NCBI GenBank assembly: GCA_963680875.1
Contig: OY804578.1
Location: forward strand, 105,367,689-105,431,688
Reading direction: 5' to 3'
DNA: 64,000 bases
Source of the DNA: Bathymodiolus brooksi
Lineage: Eukaryota; Mollusca; Bivalvia; Mytilida; Modiolidae
The notes under the pieces are model-generated. The model was not told the origin of the DNA and ran no database searches. It saw only the letters and a list, made by a program, of their open reading frames with translations. A program made the position numbers and the translations under genes. This document shows, piece after piece, positions 46,674-57,785 of the stretch; positions within the stretch are counted from its first letter, which is position 1, and every line of letters begins with the position of its first letter.

Positions 46674-46816
46674 TTGATTTGGATCGTTTAGATGGAGGTC
46701 CTGAATAGTCTGCTTCATCAACCACATCTTGATTCTTCTCACTTATGGTATCAATGTTGTCGTAATACTGTTCTGCTTTGTCGGGCCCTACAGCTTTTAG
46801 GTTAATCGAAAGATAT
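46674..46816 (-). CDS. MICAL: MICAL exon 7: end of monooxygenase and basic linker
   Basis: Residues 459-506 read [20 protein letters not shown] ... '[17 protein letters not shown]'. 'RY..(L)NL+AV.P....YD' matches the end of the MICAL monooxygenase. 'PPSKRSKSS' is a possible nuclear localisation signal in the linker, where nuclear MICAL2 also has one (inference). Acceptor ACTTTCAG, donor GTAAGC. Confidence 0.88.
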
Positions 46817-47209
46817 CTGAAAGTATTGTATATATCAGTAACATGGGAGATACATGTATATTATAGAAAGTACCAGAAAATGACAACATACTGCAGCAGA
46901 ATACTGCTATACAGCAGGCCTGTGCCGTTTCATTTACATTATCATTCCAGCTGTTCTGATCATTAATTGTATCCTATCCATATCCCACCTATCGCAAGTC
47001 TCTGAGACTCTTTTTGGCTGATAAACTTATTTTTGTGGATACCTCGCCACCGATGTGGATTGAACGTTAGTGGTTAAAAGCATTAATGTCATCGGTAAAT
47101 ATATATTTAATTATCATAGGATCACCCCAATGACGTCCCAGAATAAGGTTCAATTCTTTTTTTATATCTACATTGTATATAACATGCAAATATGGCTATG
47201 ACGTATATT

Positions 47210-47585
47210 TTACAAGGAAAGTTTGAAGATGCCAAAGGGGTATTCGGAAGCCGTAAATAGAAGGACATTCAATACAATGGTCAAACAAAAAAGAACAATA
47301 TCACGTCAATTGCATGTGTTTTACCAATAATAATTAACCAAGTTTGTAACTAGATTAACTCGACGGGTGCCACTAGTGGAGAAGGAACTGCTTAACCATC
47401 CGGGGCAGCTGAGATTATCCCCAGGTTTTAGTGGGGTTCGTGTTACTCGATCTTTAGTTCTATGTTTATGTTTTGTAGATCGTTGTTTGTCCTTTTGCAC
47501 TTTTTCTTTTTGCAATTATGTTGTCTGTCCTTCTTCGATTTACGATTCCGGTTACCTCTTTTGTATCTTCAAACTCTTCTTGTAA
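47210..47585. repeat. Two family C elements in inverted orientation
   Basis: A 5' family C head in plus orientation ('AGTTTGAAGATGCCAAAGGG', 47221-47300) is followed at 47340-47585 by a family C body in minus orientation ending '...ACAGACAACATAATTGC' in reverse. The arms can pair into an imperfect hairpin of about 80 bp. Confidence 0.7.
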
Positions 47586-47633
47586 GATGAACATTAACAA
47601 TAATGGCTGAAAATTTGGATAAAGTAGCTTTAC

Positions 47634-47839
47634 CTGGACTTCGGGTCGATAGTATACTCGCTGTATTTCTTCTTTAAATTGTTTGGATTTGTTTGGGATA
47701 GGACTTTATATACGCTTTCTCTCTCAGCAATAATATCGAATGGCCTCCCTTGCATTTCTTTCCAATTTTTTATCATCCACGCAGTGTCCATTACACCTAG
47801 AAATCCACGTGCACAACCGGTTCCTTGAGGCCAAAATGG
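47634..47839 (-). CDS. MICAL: MICAL exon 6: monooxygenase, C-terminal part
   Basis: Residues 391-458 read PFWPQGTGCARGFLGVMDTA, then WMIKNWKEMQGRPFDIIAER and ESVYKVLSQTNPNNLKKKYS. 'PFWP.GTG.ARGF' follows the GDS box and helps close the FAD site. It is strongly conserved across MICALs. Acceptor TATTTCAG, donor GTAAAG. Confidence 0.95.
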
Positions 47840-47984
47840 CTGAAATAAGAAATTGACACGACATCAGAAAGCAAATTTAAGCAATACAAGTTGAAATGCA
47901 AAGTTGATATCATAAAATGCAAATTTTCAACACAACAGTACATGAAATCCTGCTATACCTTTAAAATGTGATAATGTAAATAAT

Positions 47985-48260
47985 ATCGTAGATATCAAAT
48001 TTAGTGCTCACGATGCGTTTCTGTAATAACCTTCATCAGGTACACTCAAAGCCAAAAGATTGGAAAGTCAAATCATTTTAAATTTTTGGAGGCAAGAAAT
48101 AAAATGGTTTCAACAGGATAGCCAATGTCTGAGGAGAACCTTTTTATTAATAATTGCATTATGTAGGAACTTTAAATTTCGATAATGAATGCATCTAATA
48201 AATCATGTCAGTGTCCAAACACTGACTACTGGGTGGATGATTCCTTCTGGAACTAATACT
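47985..48260 (+). repeat. Family B element, diverged
   Basis: 'GTAGATATCAAATTTAGTGC' ... 'TAATAACCTTCATCAGG'; the 28-bp segment is single and diverged ('AATGGTTTCAACAGGATAGC'). A further tail fragment occurs at 48420-48520. Confidence 0.65.
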
Positions 48261-48960
48261 CGACCTAGTCATGATACCAAAGTTGATATGTGTGTGTTCT
48301 TTGTTTGATTGTGACATTCATTAGAACTCAATATAGTCTGAGGTAGTAATGACAATCGGAATGTGCCATCTCGGAGGCATTCTAAACATTTTCATCGTAA
48401 ATTGAAACAAATATAGGAATTATTGGTTTGCTACTGGTAGGATGATACACTCAATGACTAATAGTCCATCAGCAGCGGTTTCGACGAGTGATAGTAATAC
48501 AAATGTAGATATCATATTTAGTGCGTTATTCAATATGGTATGACTGAACTGATATGTAATATCCAATTGGGGGTTTTTTTGCAAAATAAATGCAAGTCAT
48601 CTATTTCTTTTAGTTTTTAGAGAGTTGTCTTTATTTAAATTTTTTCTTCTGTCATACATTGATTCCAGAGATATCTGATTTTCTCTTTTACAGACACAAC
48701 TTTGTGATTAATCACTGGATCGTATTACAAAATCACGACGTTATTGTTTTTATAAATAACTAAGCAAAATATTCAAAGGGAATTCCTCTTGTGTACCCAA
48801 TGTTGCCAGTTTCTCTGGATTCTCCATCTTTGATTGCCCCTTCGGTATTCTCTAACGTTTATTTGCATAGCCTTTCATGTTACAGACACCAGAAGGAGAA
48901 ACGTAAACAATCTTCAAACAAACAATATAAATTCCAGATAGACCAACTTATAATCCATAC

Positions 48961-49478
48961 CTCTAATAAGCTGTCTCCAACAAGACAAATGAGCAACTTA
49001 TGGCCATGTCTTTCAATTATCCTTGACGCATTTACAGCCTCAAACTTTGAAGAGAAGTCAAGCATTGCAACATCTTCGGCTCCCCGAGAATTCTTTGCAA
49101 ATTGTAGATTTGGCATAGCATTGTGAGTACAAAAATTAGCGGCATCTCGGGCAAAGTCTAACAAAGCATCTACATTAACGTTTGTTTTCTGCATCAAGTC
49201 CTCAGGTTTGTCTTTGCAACTGTCTTTAAAAACACCCCTTTCTAGCAAACTGGATTTCTTGGCAGTCATAACAAAATAGTGCGTCTCATCTTTATAATAT
49301 ACAAAGTTTTCAAGATGAATTTTCTTTTGACGTTTGAGATCATTAAATAACTTTTGGTTAAAATGAGATGATACACCGCCTATTTCGTTGGCTTTAATCT
49401 CTTCTGTCGTGTTTTCATTCACAAAGTTAGCTGTTATTGCTATGGAAAGTTGCCCTCGAAACTCTTTTCTGTCGAACC
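48961..49478 (-). CDS. MICAL: MICAL exon 5: central monooxygenase
   Basis: This 172-codon exon (residues 218-390) carries FDRKEFRGQLSIAITANFVN, 'GGVSSHFNQKLFNDL', 'LENFVYYKDETHYFVMTAKK' and, at its end, 'LVGDSLLE', the GD box that contacts the FAD ribityl. 'VYYKDETHYFVMTAKKSSLL' is a near-invariant MICAL signature. Acceptor TTTTAACAG, donor GTATGG. It is the largest exon in the gene. Confidence 0.96.
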
Positions 49479-49772
49479 CTGTTAAAATTCAATGTTAGTG
49501 TAATTAGCTGTGAAATCGTAACTCCTAACAGTCTTTTTTTCATCGTAGAGTTACGTATTTGACATTTATTCCATGTAAGGATGTAAATACAAATATGAAA
49601 GAATAATTAACAATGGAAAACTGTATACAAAATATTTAACGAAGCCAACGATATCAATTATCACATTAGACGAATATAGAAAATAAATAGATATAACTGG
49701 ATACACAAGACCTCAACTTGAGTCACAATCCCTCTAGTTTACGTAGTTTGTTTTGTTTGTTTGTTTATTTTG

Positions 49773-50022
49773 ATGGTGTTCAACGCCACTTTCAACAATA
49801 TTTCAGCTATATCGTGGCGGTCAGTTTTATTGGTGGGGGAAACAGGAGGACCCAGAGAAAACCACCGAGCTGTGGCAAATCACTGACAAACTTTATCACA
49901 TAATGTTGTATACCTCGCCCTGATCGAGATTCGAACCCACAACATCAGTGGTGATAGGCACTGCTTGCATAGGTAGTTGTAAATCCAACTACCATACGAT
50001 CACGGCCACGACGGTTCCCTAG
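49773..50022 (-). repeat. SINE (family A), reverse
   Basis: Starts 'GGTGTTCAACGCCACTTTCA' and ends 'ATACGATCACGGCCACGACG'; near full length. Its A- and B-box-like motifs read on the minus strand. Confidence 0.85.
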
Positions 50023-50689
50023 TTTACGTAGCTCTAATGTATAAGATAAAACGTTAATCACTACGGCTGGACAGCTTTCTATAGTATTAGAAATGGAACA
50101 TATACCTAATATTCCAATAATGTTTTCTACAAGATATATAGAATGTAATTATTGCTTTTCCTGGAAATATCTAGTTATTTGTAAGAGGGCTAATGTCTTA
50201 TTTACGTTATTTGTGTTTGCTTGCGTATAGTGTTTTTGTTTTGCATTTATTCGTCTTCTTGCCGGTTTCCTTGGATTGTTCATTTATGATTGCCACTTTC
50301 GATATTCTCTGACGTTTATTTATTATATATTCTTTAATTGCTTAAACTTAATTCAGAATCAGGTGACTATAGTGTCAAAACAACAAAAGTACAATACAAG
50401 TGTAACATAATTTCGTTACACAGTCACATGTACTTTAGAACAATGACTCACTACTTGGTAATTGCTTTTATTATACTTTATGCAAATTTCTTACATTATC
50501 CATTCATTTCATTGGACAAGCGGCATTTGTTAATTTCCACTAACCTTTCATAAGCCCCGCCCATCCCTAGCAACATGTGATAATATTAGCAACTGGTGTT
50601 AATGCCTAAAATTAACACCCGCTGAACCCGAAATTTGCCGATCCGGAAAAAATACCACCCGCTCCGGCCGAGGTTTAACGATTTTCTAA

Positions 50690-50860
50690 TTTCAAAGATT
50701 AAGAAAAAAAATTGTTTTAAAGTTCAAAATTTTCCAAAAATTTCAAAATTTCAAAATTTTCAAAAAATTTCAAAATTTCAAAAATTTCAATTTCAAAAAT
50801 TTCAAAAAAATTTATAATGATAACATTTTCAAAAAGTTTAAAAAAAATTCATAAAAGGAG
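50690..50860. repeat. AAATTTC-rich low-complexity tract
   Basis: An irregular (TTTCAAAA)n tract such as 'TTTCAAAATTTCAAAATTTT'. It lies just outside the left arm of the inverted-repeat element at 50855-54105. The short ORF across it is an artefact. Confidence 0.8.
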
Positions 50861-51235
50861 TGGGTATGATAAGGGTAGATTTTGGCCCAATCTCAGAAAC
50901 TGTTTATATAGATATATTATTATATGATTGAACTTTGTCTAGTTTCTAATTGGCTGAAATCAACTTGAAAAGTAATGTGTACGTGCGATGTCAACCTCAA
51001 ATGAGCTAAAATTAGCTCATAGGTAGTGTGGATTGTAATGTCACCCCAATTTGGGCTAAAAATAGAAATATAAATTCCAGAATTCCACGGTCCAATCAAA
51101 TTATACGTCTCAGATGCGTTCTTACTAATTACCTTCGGTACACAATTAAATTAATAATGGCAGACGTTGGGCAGATAGGGGTGTCTGGAGAACAAAGTCG
51201 GCGCTGTTTGGTGTTAATTCAAATATGATTTAATG

Positions 51236-51397
51236 TCATATAATAAAACAGTTAATGACTTTCAATTTCGGTGAATACAAGGATTGATCAACCCATGGAA
51301 CATGATATTCACCTCGGATGCCTTGGTGAATATCATGTTCCATGGGTTGATCAATCCTTGTATTCACCTCATCGAAAGTCATCAATTGTATAATATT
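51236..51397. repeat. Foldback palindrome, 59-bp arms
   Basis: Left arm 51255-51313 ends 'GGAACATGATATTCACC'. After an 11-nt loop the right arm begins 'GGTGAATATCATGTTCC' and continues 'ATGGGTTGATCAATCCTTG' to about 51383. The arms are nearly identical for the inner 43 bp and diverge outward, extending to about 75 bp. It would extrude a strong hairpin. It is a foldback MITE or a recent inverted duplication. Confidence 0.85.
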
Positions 51398-52213
51398 AAA
51401 CATAATCATTGAAAGGTAAGAAAATATTTTTTTATGATTTCACTTTGTCCTATGTTGCTTAGCAACGTAAATGGAGGAGGATCCAATTAATCATTGGAAA
51501 TTCAAATATGGTGGTTTTATTTTACATATCTTGCATAGTCTTATCGACAAAATGTTATATTCTGTGTATGTACACTCTAAAAATAATATTCCAATTCTCT
51601 ATGGTAGCATATAGTATTTTTGTGTAGTTTTGTCACCCTAGCAACGGTTTTGTAAACATTAAATTAGCCTATATTATTGCAATTAATGGTTGAATTTTGA
51701 CATCTACGATCTTTTGACTTGATATTTGATTAAGCGGTACATTTTTGTCAAGCTATACACAAATGTCATTTCATATTTCAAAAATACATTTTGGTATTTT
51801 TATTCATAGTTATCCTCCGTCCATAGCAACAGGTTTTCCTATACACAGTATTTTCCTGTAGATCTCATGAACCTTTTATTTAATCAGGAAACAAAATTCT
51901 ACAACAGCACCTTAGCAGATCTAGAGACATCTTATAATTTACTAACCAGTATATATTATAAGAATTCCTTAAATCTTACAATGTCCCTAGTAACCAAATA
52001 TTACCCCTAGCAACCGCAGAAACTCGTCAATGCTGAGCTCTGTAAATTGCTTTTTTTAAATCTTTTTATAACCGAATGTTGATTTTTTTATTTTTTAAAT
52101 CATGAGAGGAAATTATTCTCAGTAATTAGAATGTCAAAGGAACCAAGTCAACTGCATAACATGGTAAAGCAGCACTACAGCGGCAGGAGAGGGTATAATC
52201 CATGTTGAATAAT

Positions 52214-52714
52214 TAAGAAATAAATCATGGAAGCCAGAATGTGTTGGGAGTTTTAACATGTATTGGCGGATATTATACGTTATTAGTCTCGAGATGTTAT
52301 ATATCCCGTTTCCGTTTTATAACATCTAGTGACTAATAACATTTTTATCTGAATGTTCCAACATTAATAAGTATGTCCTTATTATAGGAAAAACATAAAT
52401 ACGTGTATCTTTGAACAAAGATCACAGAGAGCGATTATTGATTTTCTGTCATCTTGTGAAATGTGTGTCGTCTGCTGTGCACAATGTAAATGGACAGCAC
52501 ATAGGTGATAGCGATTATTGATTTTCTGTCACCGAACGGCTTCCCTGAAGTTTTAAAAGTATCATCTTTTTAGCCAATCAAAATTCTACTTGCCACGATA
52601 ACATCAGAGAATAGTAGTTTATCCCGAGCCAGAAGCGAGGGATAAGATTTACTAATATCCGCCAATCCATGTTAAAACTCAAAGCACATTCTGGCTTCCA
52701 TGATTTATTTCGAT
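52214..52714. mobile_element. 500-bp MITE with 60-bp terminal inverted repeats
   Basis: Left end 'AAGAAATAAATCATGGAAGC' + 'CAGAATGTGTTGGGAGTTTT' is matched in reverse at the right end ('AAAACTCAAAGCACATTCTG' + 'GCTTCCATGATTTATTTC'). Internally there is a second hairpin ('GAGATGTTATATATCCC' ... 'TTATAACATCT') and a direct repeat 'GCGATTATTGATTTTCTGTC' at 52431 and 52510. There is no ORF. Confidence 0.8.
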
Positions 52715-54927
52715 TCTGATATGTCTAAGAGTACAAATACGTAGTATACATTGATTGGAAGACTGTAATTTATATTTACGGTATCTTCAAACATTTTTTG
52801 CTGAGAAAAGTAAAACGTGATAGATTATATAAATAGAATGCTTGGTAGAACTGTATTATCGGTCATGGCCCATTACAGTAAAATCATACCACTAAAATTC
52901 AAAGTAATACTATACATTTAGCACTGACTCATAAACGATAGACTATATCAATGAAATTCTTAGTAAGGATAACAAAATGACCATTATTAACAAAACACCG
53001 AATATGTAAATCAAGCCTGACATCCGTGTACTATGTTAAAATATGCACGTTATATCGTTACATGTACTGTATTAGATGAATTATGAATTATCAAAAATAT
53101 TGTTTGTTTTTCCTTACTTTATTGAAATAAGTAAGAATAAAATATTGATCTCACGATGTTGTTATCGGAAGTCATGTGTGCTAAACCATTATGCCACCGT
53201 AACGTTAATATTAAGCTATATATAAATCAAATTTACGTTAATGCAATTATTCATCGGGAATTCACTTTGCGAAAGAGCTAAATGAAATATATTTGTTAAA
53301 GATAAAAATAATAATAAAAAGTAAAGGGACTACTAAAAATAGAAAGTTCCGATGTGTTTACATGTCCAATGAATTAATTTCTAAGATAATCTGACGTACT
53401 AATTTTCTTTTTGGTTGCTTGTTTTGTTTTCTGTAGTTTTTGTGAATTGTGGGGATAATATTAAAGTATACTTTAGTATAGTAACACATGAAATTCCACT
53501 GAGGGTTAGAAAAAAACACGTCGGACTCAATGCACAATCAGGTCGGCAGTAAATCACCTCCAAAATTTATTTAACGTCAAAACTGTTTCATAAAAATTGT
53601 TCAAGTTTTACTCCCGTAGCAAAACAGCTACGATAACCAACTTTATTTTGGATGAGATTAAAAGGTCAATTTCTATTTCTGTCTATTACGGATGGAAACG
53701 GTCAATAAAAAATGGCCGCTGACGAGAAATCGACCTTAAAATAATTTTTTGCTTGCAGATTTCATACTTTCCACACTCGGGTACCAACACAAAAATTAAA
53801 TGAGATATGTGTTTATGTATATTAAACATCATACAAAAATATGCCGTTGGTACCTGCTTGTGGTTATACTGAAAATTGACATTAAATACACATTTCTTGT
53901 TAGATTTCATATATTTTCACGAAACGATAGACTTTTCATTGACTAGTGTGACGTCATCGCACGTGCAAATATGGAAAATTGTTACCAAAATAGTAGTTGG
54001 GGTAAAGGTCTTATAAAATCAAGAAACAACGAAAGCTATACGTTTCATTTATAATTTGTCTATTTTTAGGCCAATTTCTGCCCTTATCATACCTACTCCT
54101 TTCAAAATTTTAAGACATGTATTTTCCCCCTCGTGTGTTAATCTACCCTAACACCTTCATCCAAGGGCAGTATGTTTATAGTATTACCTGCAATGACAGT
54201 GCACGATATTCGATATTACCTGTAATGACACCGTAAACATTGTGCATCACTATAATTACCAGTGTAAGACTTAAAGGAATCGTTTTACTAAAGTGATCAA
54301 AAGGGTGTATTTCTCTTAGTGATGTGGATAAAGATCCAATTATTACGAATAATAAGCTATAAAGTTATTACACAAAATAGTGAGTGATTGTTGTTTAACG
54401 CCATTTCAGCCATTTTTCGGCTATATAATGGCGAGAATAAGTTTAATAAATACACAATGAACAATAATTGCTGATGGGAAGTTATATATATTATATAGGG
54501 TTTTCAAAAGATTTTCAGATAAAGACTTTGGATTTTCAGTTAAAGACTCTGGGTATTCAAATGACAGAAGTCTATGCAAACAATTGTGCATATATATGAT
54601 AGACTCAGATCGACGTCAAGTCTCTAATCGACGTTCACTCCTCAAATCGGCGTCCCCTGACGTCATTATCTCAAATCACGGTCCAATTTTAGGATATTCT
54701 CAAATCGGCGTCCTTTCCAAACTCTCATATCTATAGGCCCGTTTACACATCAAAGTTTGCCATCAAAAATAATTGTAAACGACAGTTTTATTTTTCTAAT
54801 CTGTTTTCTTAATCTGTTTTTTTTTGTGTGTGTTTTTAAGCATTTTCCCATTCTTTAATAATATGAGACATGTAACCTGTTTGAAGGACGAAGTCCTAAA
54901 ATTTCAATAATACGATGATCCGTACAC

Positions 54928-55602
54928 GTTAGCCTCACCAGACGCAATTACGAACAATTTCGATGATATTGACCGTGGCATTTGATAATAAATTTGACCA
55001 AATTGACGAAGCTGATTGCATGTTCATATTTCAGATTAAGCACCAATATTCCTTTTTAATCATAGCCCATATATTATCCAATGCATTGTTATGGGTTTTA
55101 AACAGAGTTGCATGACCCCGTTCTAGTCACTCTGTGACCTAGAGGCTAGATCCGGACACAATTTCGAACGACATCATAATAACCTTTCTAGTGTAAATTA
55201 TTTAATGACAACTGTTAAAATTGAAAGAGCATTCATTCATTTACGTTCACATATCTATTTGTATATAATACACATGACATAAAAACATTTCCTTTATTCA
55301 TACCATAAATGTGTGCCAGTTTGCATTCGGAATTCCTTGGACTCTTCAATGAATAAGGTACATCACGGATTTTGACATTTTGGGATAGATCAAGGTAAGG
55401 AAAATGTATTATATTGACTGTTTTTGTTTTAATTTCAATGTGTTCTACAACAACAACTGCGCATGAATAATTTTTTCCCAAAACACGAGTAATTTAGCGG
55501 GGTATCTATTTATAAAAGCATTTTTTTAATTCATGTTTTGAAGGAACAATTAGGGGACATACTTTTTATTTCGTTCGTAATTGCGTCCGGTGAGGCTATT
55601 AT
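54928..55602. mobile_element. Nested MITE-like element, 25-bp inverted ends
   Basis: 'TAGCCTCACCAGACGCAATT' + 'ACGAAC' at 54928 is the reverse complement, with one mismatch, of 'GTTCGTAATTGCGTCCGGTG' + 'AGGCTA' near 55574-55600. The 0.67-kb interior has no credible coding sequence. It sits inside the larger element at 54597-56327. Confidence 0.65.
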
Positions 55603-55897
55603 CTTTTATTTTGAATGAATTGTGTAGCCGATTTGCTATGGCGTTCATTTTACCTACGCCGCTCTTCCATCGGGAGTTTCGTAGAAAGAGATTTTTTTAT
55701 TAGAATTTTATTAAAAGTTTATTTCGATTTTGCATAGAGTAAATAATCAAAGAATTGGGAATTTTTTATTGAAATATATTTCTTTTGCGTTTCTAAATTA
55801 TCAATTGATCTATTTTTTAAACTTCCGGTGAGCAGATTTTTGGCTATCAATATGGAAGGAAAAATCGGACAGCTTACCGTTAGAAGGACTTCGTCCT

Positions 55898-56092
55898 TTA
55901 TTAAGGTTAGGCTTAGGGTTAGGATTAGGGCTAAGGTTAGGTTTAGGGTTAAGGCTAGGGCTAGGGTTAATGTAAGGGTTAGGCTTAGGGCTAAGGTTAG
56001 GGTTAGGGTTAATGTTAGGGATAAGGTTAAGGTTAAGGTTAGGGTAAGGATTAAGGTTAGGGTTAGGGTTAAGGTTAGGGTTAGGGTCCGCT
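55898..56092. repeat. Degenerate telomere-like (TTAGGG) tract
   Basis: About 190 bp of mixed TTAGGG, TTAGGC, TTAAGG and TTAGGA units ('GGGTTAGGATTAGGGCTAAG'). It is interstitial, irregular and inside a DNA element, so it is a decayed interstitial telomeric repeat or simple-sequence expansion, not a chromosome end. The Asn/Pro-rich and Arg/Val-rich ORFs over it are artefacts. Confidence 0.9.
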
Positions 56093-57504
56093 AAAGTAGA
56101 AGTACTCCTAAACACAATAGGATTTTAACTACAGTAACTATAAAATGCATAGGCATTTTTGTCATCAAGAACCCCTCATCTGGAATCTGGTCCTGTTCCT
56201 TCTCCATCAATGCTTCAAAAACATTTCTTAACGGGTGTGACGTCAATATTGAAGTATACGTCAGTGACGTCAGTGCACGCCGATTTGAGGACGTCGATTA
56301 GAGACTGGACGTCAATCTGAGTCTTACATATATTTTCTAAATAAATATAGTATTTAATGTAGAAATATCTATGCAGCTCCGCCCCGATATAATTGAAATA
56401 TCGTTGGAAGTTATGTTAAACACCATAAACTCCCCCCCCCCTTCCCCCCTTCCCCCCGCCACACTCTTCTATGCAGCCAGAAACACAATATAGTGTTATT
56501 AACTGTTTAGGTTGACCATTACTAACCCACAAAAGAATGAAAAGATGATTATCGTGGATAAGATCAGGATGATTCAGATTATTTTGAAAATTACAAACCT
56601 TGTATAGTGATTGTTTTATCATTTTCGTTGTACAGGTCATATTCTGAAATTCAAAAATACATATAGATCTATATGAACAACTTTCGTCTTAACAGGAAAG
56701 AAAAATATTAACGTTAATGCAGTCATTTGTCAGCTATATTATTTCTGGAACAAGATTCTGTTTGATAAGATGATGATTTTGCCTGCTTTGTACTTTGCAA
56801 TTTTTGTTTATTTGCTAAACTTGATTTTTATATCAGTGACTCAGTAAAACAGCAGTCTGCAATTAGACGTATCGCTCCAATCTCCAATTGAACACATTAT
56901 CTTGGCTTCAAGCCAATCAGTATGAGTTGTGCTGCTTTCTTTCTTATGTTAGATGTGTAGATAATATTAGTAGAGAAGTAACAAATACCAATCTTATAGT
57001 CTAAACTTTGACCTCACCGTGGAGATCGACAGAAAAATTGTCCGCACTGGTGGTAGACACGGTTACACCGCCTGGACAATCACACCTCCTGAAATGTAGC
57101 ATTTCACGCAAGAAAGTATATCTCAGTCAAGGTTTGTTAGTACCTATTTATGATTAACATTCTCTTGTGAATCATTCTCCTAACCATAGTAAATCGTTCA
57201 CACATAAACAAGAATAATAATATCAAATTGCGTAAAAGAGTTTTCAAAAACATTCTGTTTTGTTTTTGTTTTACTTTTTGCCACGATATAGGTGAAATAC
57301 TTCTAATATTGGCGTCAAACACCAATCAATCAAATCATATAAAACTCTGTTGCATAATAACGTTTCACTACTTATTCTTATATTCAACATATGATGTACT
57401 ATTTTCACTAGTGATGGAATAATGTCATACATACTAAACATTATCTTTTTATACTATTGCGATTTTTTTTATTCAACAAAAAGTAATGTTGAACTACAAC
57501 ATAC

Positions 57505-57606
57505 CACATAAGGCATCACGTGCACCTGTTGCTGCAATCAAAACATCGAATTTATATTCTGATACCACGTGACTTGAAGGTTGACAAACACAATGCCATC
57601 CATTCT
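57505..57606 (-). CDS. MICAL: MICAL exon 4: monooxygenase
   Basis: Residues 184-217 read NGWHCVCQPSSHVVSEYKFD, then VLIAATGARDALCG. This corresponds to the 'GWRA.V.P..H.VSEYEFDV' strand leading to the segment that in MICAL1-type proteins reads 'LISAAGGKxxxxGF'. The donor was chosen as G|GTATGT because it restores the 'GFDRKEFRG' frame in exon 5. Acceptor ATTTGTAG. Confidence 0.92.
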
Positions 57607-57696
57607 CTACAAATGCAAATGAAATCCTTATTACTTTATGCTCATAAAATTAGCTTAATCCCGCCACTCTTTAATAGAAGTGCCTGTACCAAGTAC

Positions 57697-57785
57697 CAAG
57701 TCAGGAAAATGAGCAGTCATGTATTTGTGTGTTAGGGGTATCAATTTTACCTCTTTCTATTTTTATTGGATTTTAGAACTGTATC
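57697..57785 (-). repeat. Dispersed element with one 44-bp monomer
   Basis: In reverse complement it reads 'CAGTTCTAAAATCCAATAAA' ... 'TGATACCCCTAACACACAAA' 'TACATGACTGCTCATTTTCC' 'TGACTTGGTAC'. This matches both the left flank and the monomer of the 21.6-25.4 kb satellite, but the monomer is present once. It is the unexpanded counterpart. Confidence 0.85.

Larger units (their letters stand above)
50855..54105. mobile_element. Possible 3.2-kb DNA element with 45-bp inverted ends
   Basis: 'AAAAGGAGTGGGTATGATAA' + 'GGGTAGATTTTGGCCCAATC' at 50856 matches, in reverse complement and about 85% identical, 'GGCCAATTTCTGCCCTTATC' + 'ATACCTACTCCTTTC' at 54070-54105. The interior has no transposase but holds a foldback palindrome (51236-51397) and a MITE (52214-52714). 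It sits wholly in MICAL intron 4. Confidence 0.5.
54597..56327. mobile_element. 1.73-kb DNA element with about 55-bp terminal inverted repeats
   Basis: Left 'AGACTCAGATCGACGTCAAG' + 'TCTCTAATCGACGT' + 'TCAAATCGGCGT' is matched in reverse at 56275-56327 ('ACGCCGATTTGAGGACGTCG' ...'AATCTGAGTCT'). Further 'CTCAAATCGGCGTCC' words occur inside the left end. The interior holds a nested inverted-repeat element (54928-55602) and a telomere-like tract. No transposase ORF is seen. It lies in MICAL intron 4. Confidence 0.8.

Noticed and set aside
54928..55602. Exons of another gene in MICAL intron 4 (ORFs at 53.7-55.5 kb)
   Set aside because: The ORFs lack domain similarity or matching splice sites, and the region is bounded by transposon inverted repeats.
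55898..56092. True telomere or chromosome end
   Set aside because: The tract is short, irregular, interstitial and enclosed by transposon ends, with ordinary gene sequence on both sides.
55810..56115. Asn/Pro-rich (minus) and Arg/Val-rich (plus) ORFs
   Set aside because: They are translations of a degenerate TTAGGG-type tract; both strands are open for the same reason.
56416..57325. Extra MICAL exons between exons 4 and 5
   Set aside because: Small ORFs here have no MICAL similarity, and exon 4 joins exon 5 in the correct phase giving an uninterrupted conserved segment (...ALCG-FDRKEFRG).
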